In this document: in pieces, positions 13,272 to 13,538 of the stretch
Layout of the letters: the number at the start of each line of letters is the position of its first letter
Numbering within the stretch: the stretch's first letter is position 1
Assembly: GCA_003219675.1 (NCBI GenBank)
Contig: QHPW01000064.1
Coordinates: forward strand, 1 to 13,538
Origin: Verrucomicrobiota bacterium
Lineage (GTDB): Bacteria > Verrucomicrobiota > Verrucomicrobiia > Limisphaerales > AV2
Length of the DNA: 13,538 nucleotides
Direction of reading: 5' to 3'
The notes under the pieces: generated by a model
The model's input: the letters and a program-made list of their open reading frames with translations, nothing else
Databases searched by the model: none
What the model was told of the DNA's origin: nothing
Made by a program: the position numbers and the translations under genes

Positions 13272-13538
13272 TTACCAGCTCAGGATGTTGTCCTTGTTCA
13301 TCCCGACGTTGGCTTTCTGCTGGCTGTTGATCAAACCGTCCGGACCAAACGACCAGACCATGATCGGTTTGTTGGCTTCGAAACTGTTCGGGTCGGTTGC
13401 AACGGAGCGAAAGAGTCCATTCAAACCTTTGTCTCCGCCATTCGGAATTTGTGAGACCAAACCCGATTTGTAGAAGGCATCACGGCACTTGTTGTCCCCG
13501 TTCAGGTCCACGGTGATGATGTAGGGATTGCCCCACGG
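13272..13538 (-). CDS. GspG-like major pseudopilin, C-terminal part (5' end outside window)
   Basis: This is the last 88 codons of a frame that enters from the right edge and stops with TAA at 13272-13274. The visible part starts PWGNPYIITVDLNGD and ends FGPDG...NKDNILSW. The PWGNPY motif, an S-x-G-x-DG stretch and a terminal Trp are hallmarks of the C-terminal domain of the type II secretion major pseudopilin GspG, which polymerises into the periplasmic pseudopilus and binds calcium through this region. The DLNGDNKCRD loop is acidic and could be such a site. The N-terminal methylation helix lies outside the window, so assignment rests on the tail alone. It precedes four pseudopilin-like genes on the same strand, in the order expected of a gspG-H-I-J-K block. 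It could instead be a type IV pilin-like protein of the same fold. Confidence 0.82.
   Translation of the reverse strand, partial: PWGNPYIITVDLNGDNKCRDAFYKSGLVSQIPNGGDKGLNGLFRSVATDPNSFEANKPIMVWSFGPDGLINSQQKANVGMNKDNILSW

Overview
The window looks like a piece of a Verrucomicrobiota chromosome, most likely a Pedosphaera/Limisphaera-type relative. This rests on family resemblance recalled from memory, not on a search: the four-gene 'Verru_Chthon cassette' (proteins A, B, C, D), very large secreted proteins saturated with Thr-Asn dipeptides, and two short interspersed repeats whose translations I recognise from genomes of that group. Base composition is moderately GC-rich. Every convincing gene lies on the minus strand, so transcription runs from the right edge to the left edge. 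I see no RNA gene, CRISPR array, transposase or convincing terminator, and no gene-free stretch longer than about 300 bases.

Reading right to left: (1) 13538-13272, the C-terminal end of a GspG-like major pseudopilin; (2) about 13233-13074, a repeat; (3) 13058-12024, cassette protein D, a GspH-like pseudopilin; (4) 12251-12134, a nested palindromic repeat through which the D frame runs; (5) 12087-11394, cassette protein B, GspI-like; (6) 11397-10489, cassette protein C, GspJ-like; (7) 10492-6930, cassette protein A, a giant GspK-like minor pseudopilin; (8) 6925-1 and beyond the left edge, a giant subtilisin-family (S8) protease of more than 2,300 residues. The order G-H-I-J-K is that of the pseudopilin block in classical type II secretion operons. 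B/C and C/A overlap by ATGA, and A is followed after 4 bases by the protease. The simplest reading is one transcription unit encoding a pseudopilus tip with a very large secreted or envelope protease as a candidate client; the client link is inference.

The genes are damaged or mis-sequenced. Homology-like sequence changes frame four times: once in B (about 11478, which fuses B in frame to C), twice in A (about 10366 and the GGGG at 7331-7334), and once in the protease (about 587). A single-base change repairs each frame, although the first site in A may also lack about 30 codons. I cannot tell assembly indels from real decay. Because of these breaks, cassette A is listed as three pieces and the protease as two.

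The most interesting structures are the 118-bp nested palindrome between D and B (two half-copies with compensating base changes, stop-free in all six frames apart from its terminal TAG), the nested domain architecture in the protease (a P-domain interrupted twice, one insert itself carrying a LamG domain), and the compact pseudopilus-tip plus protease operon.
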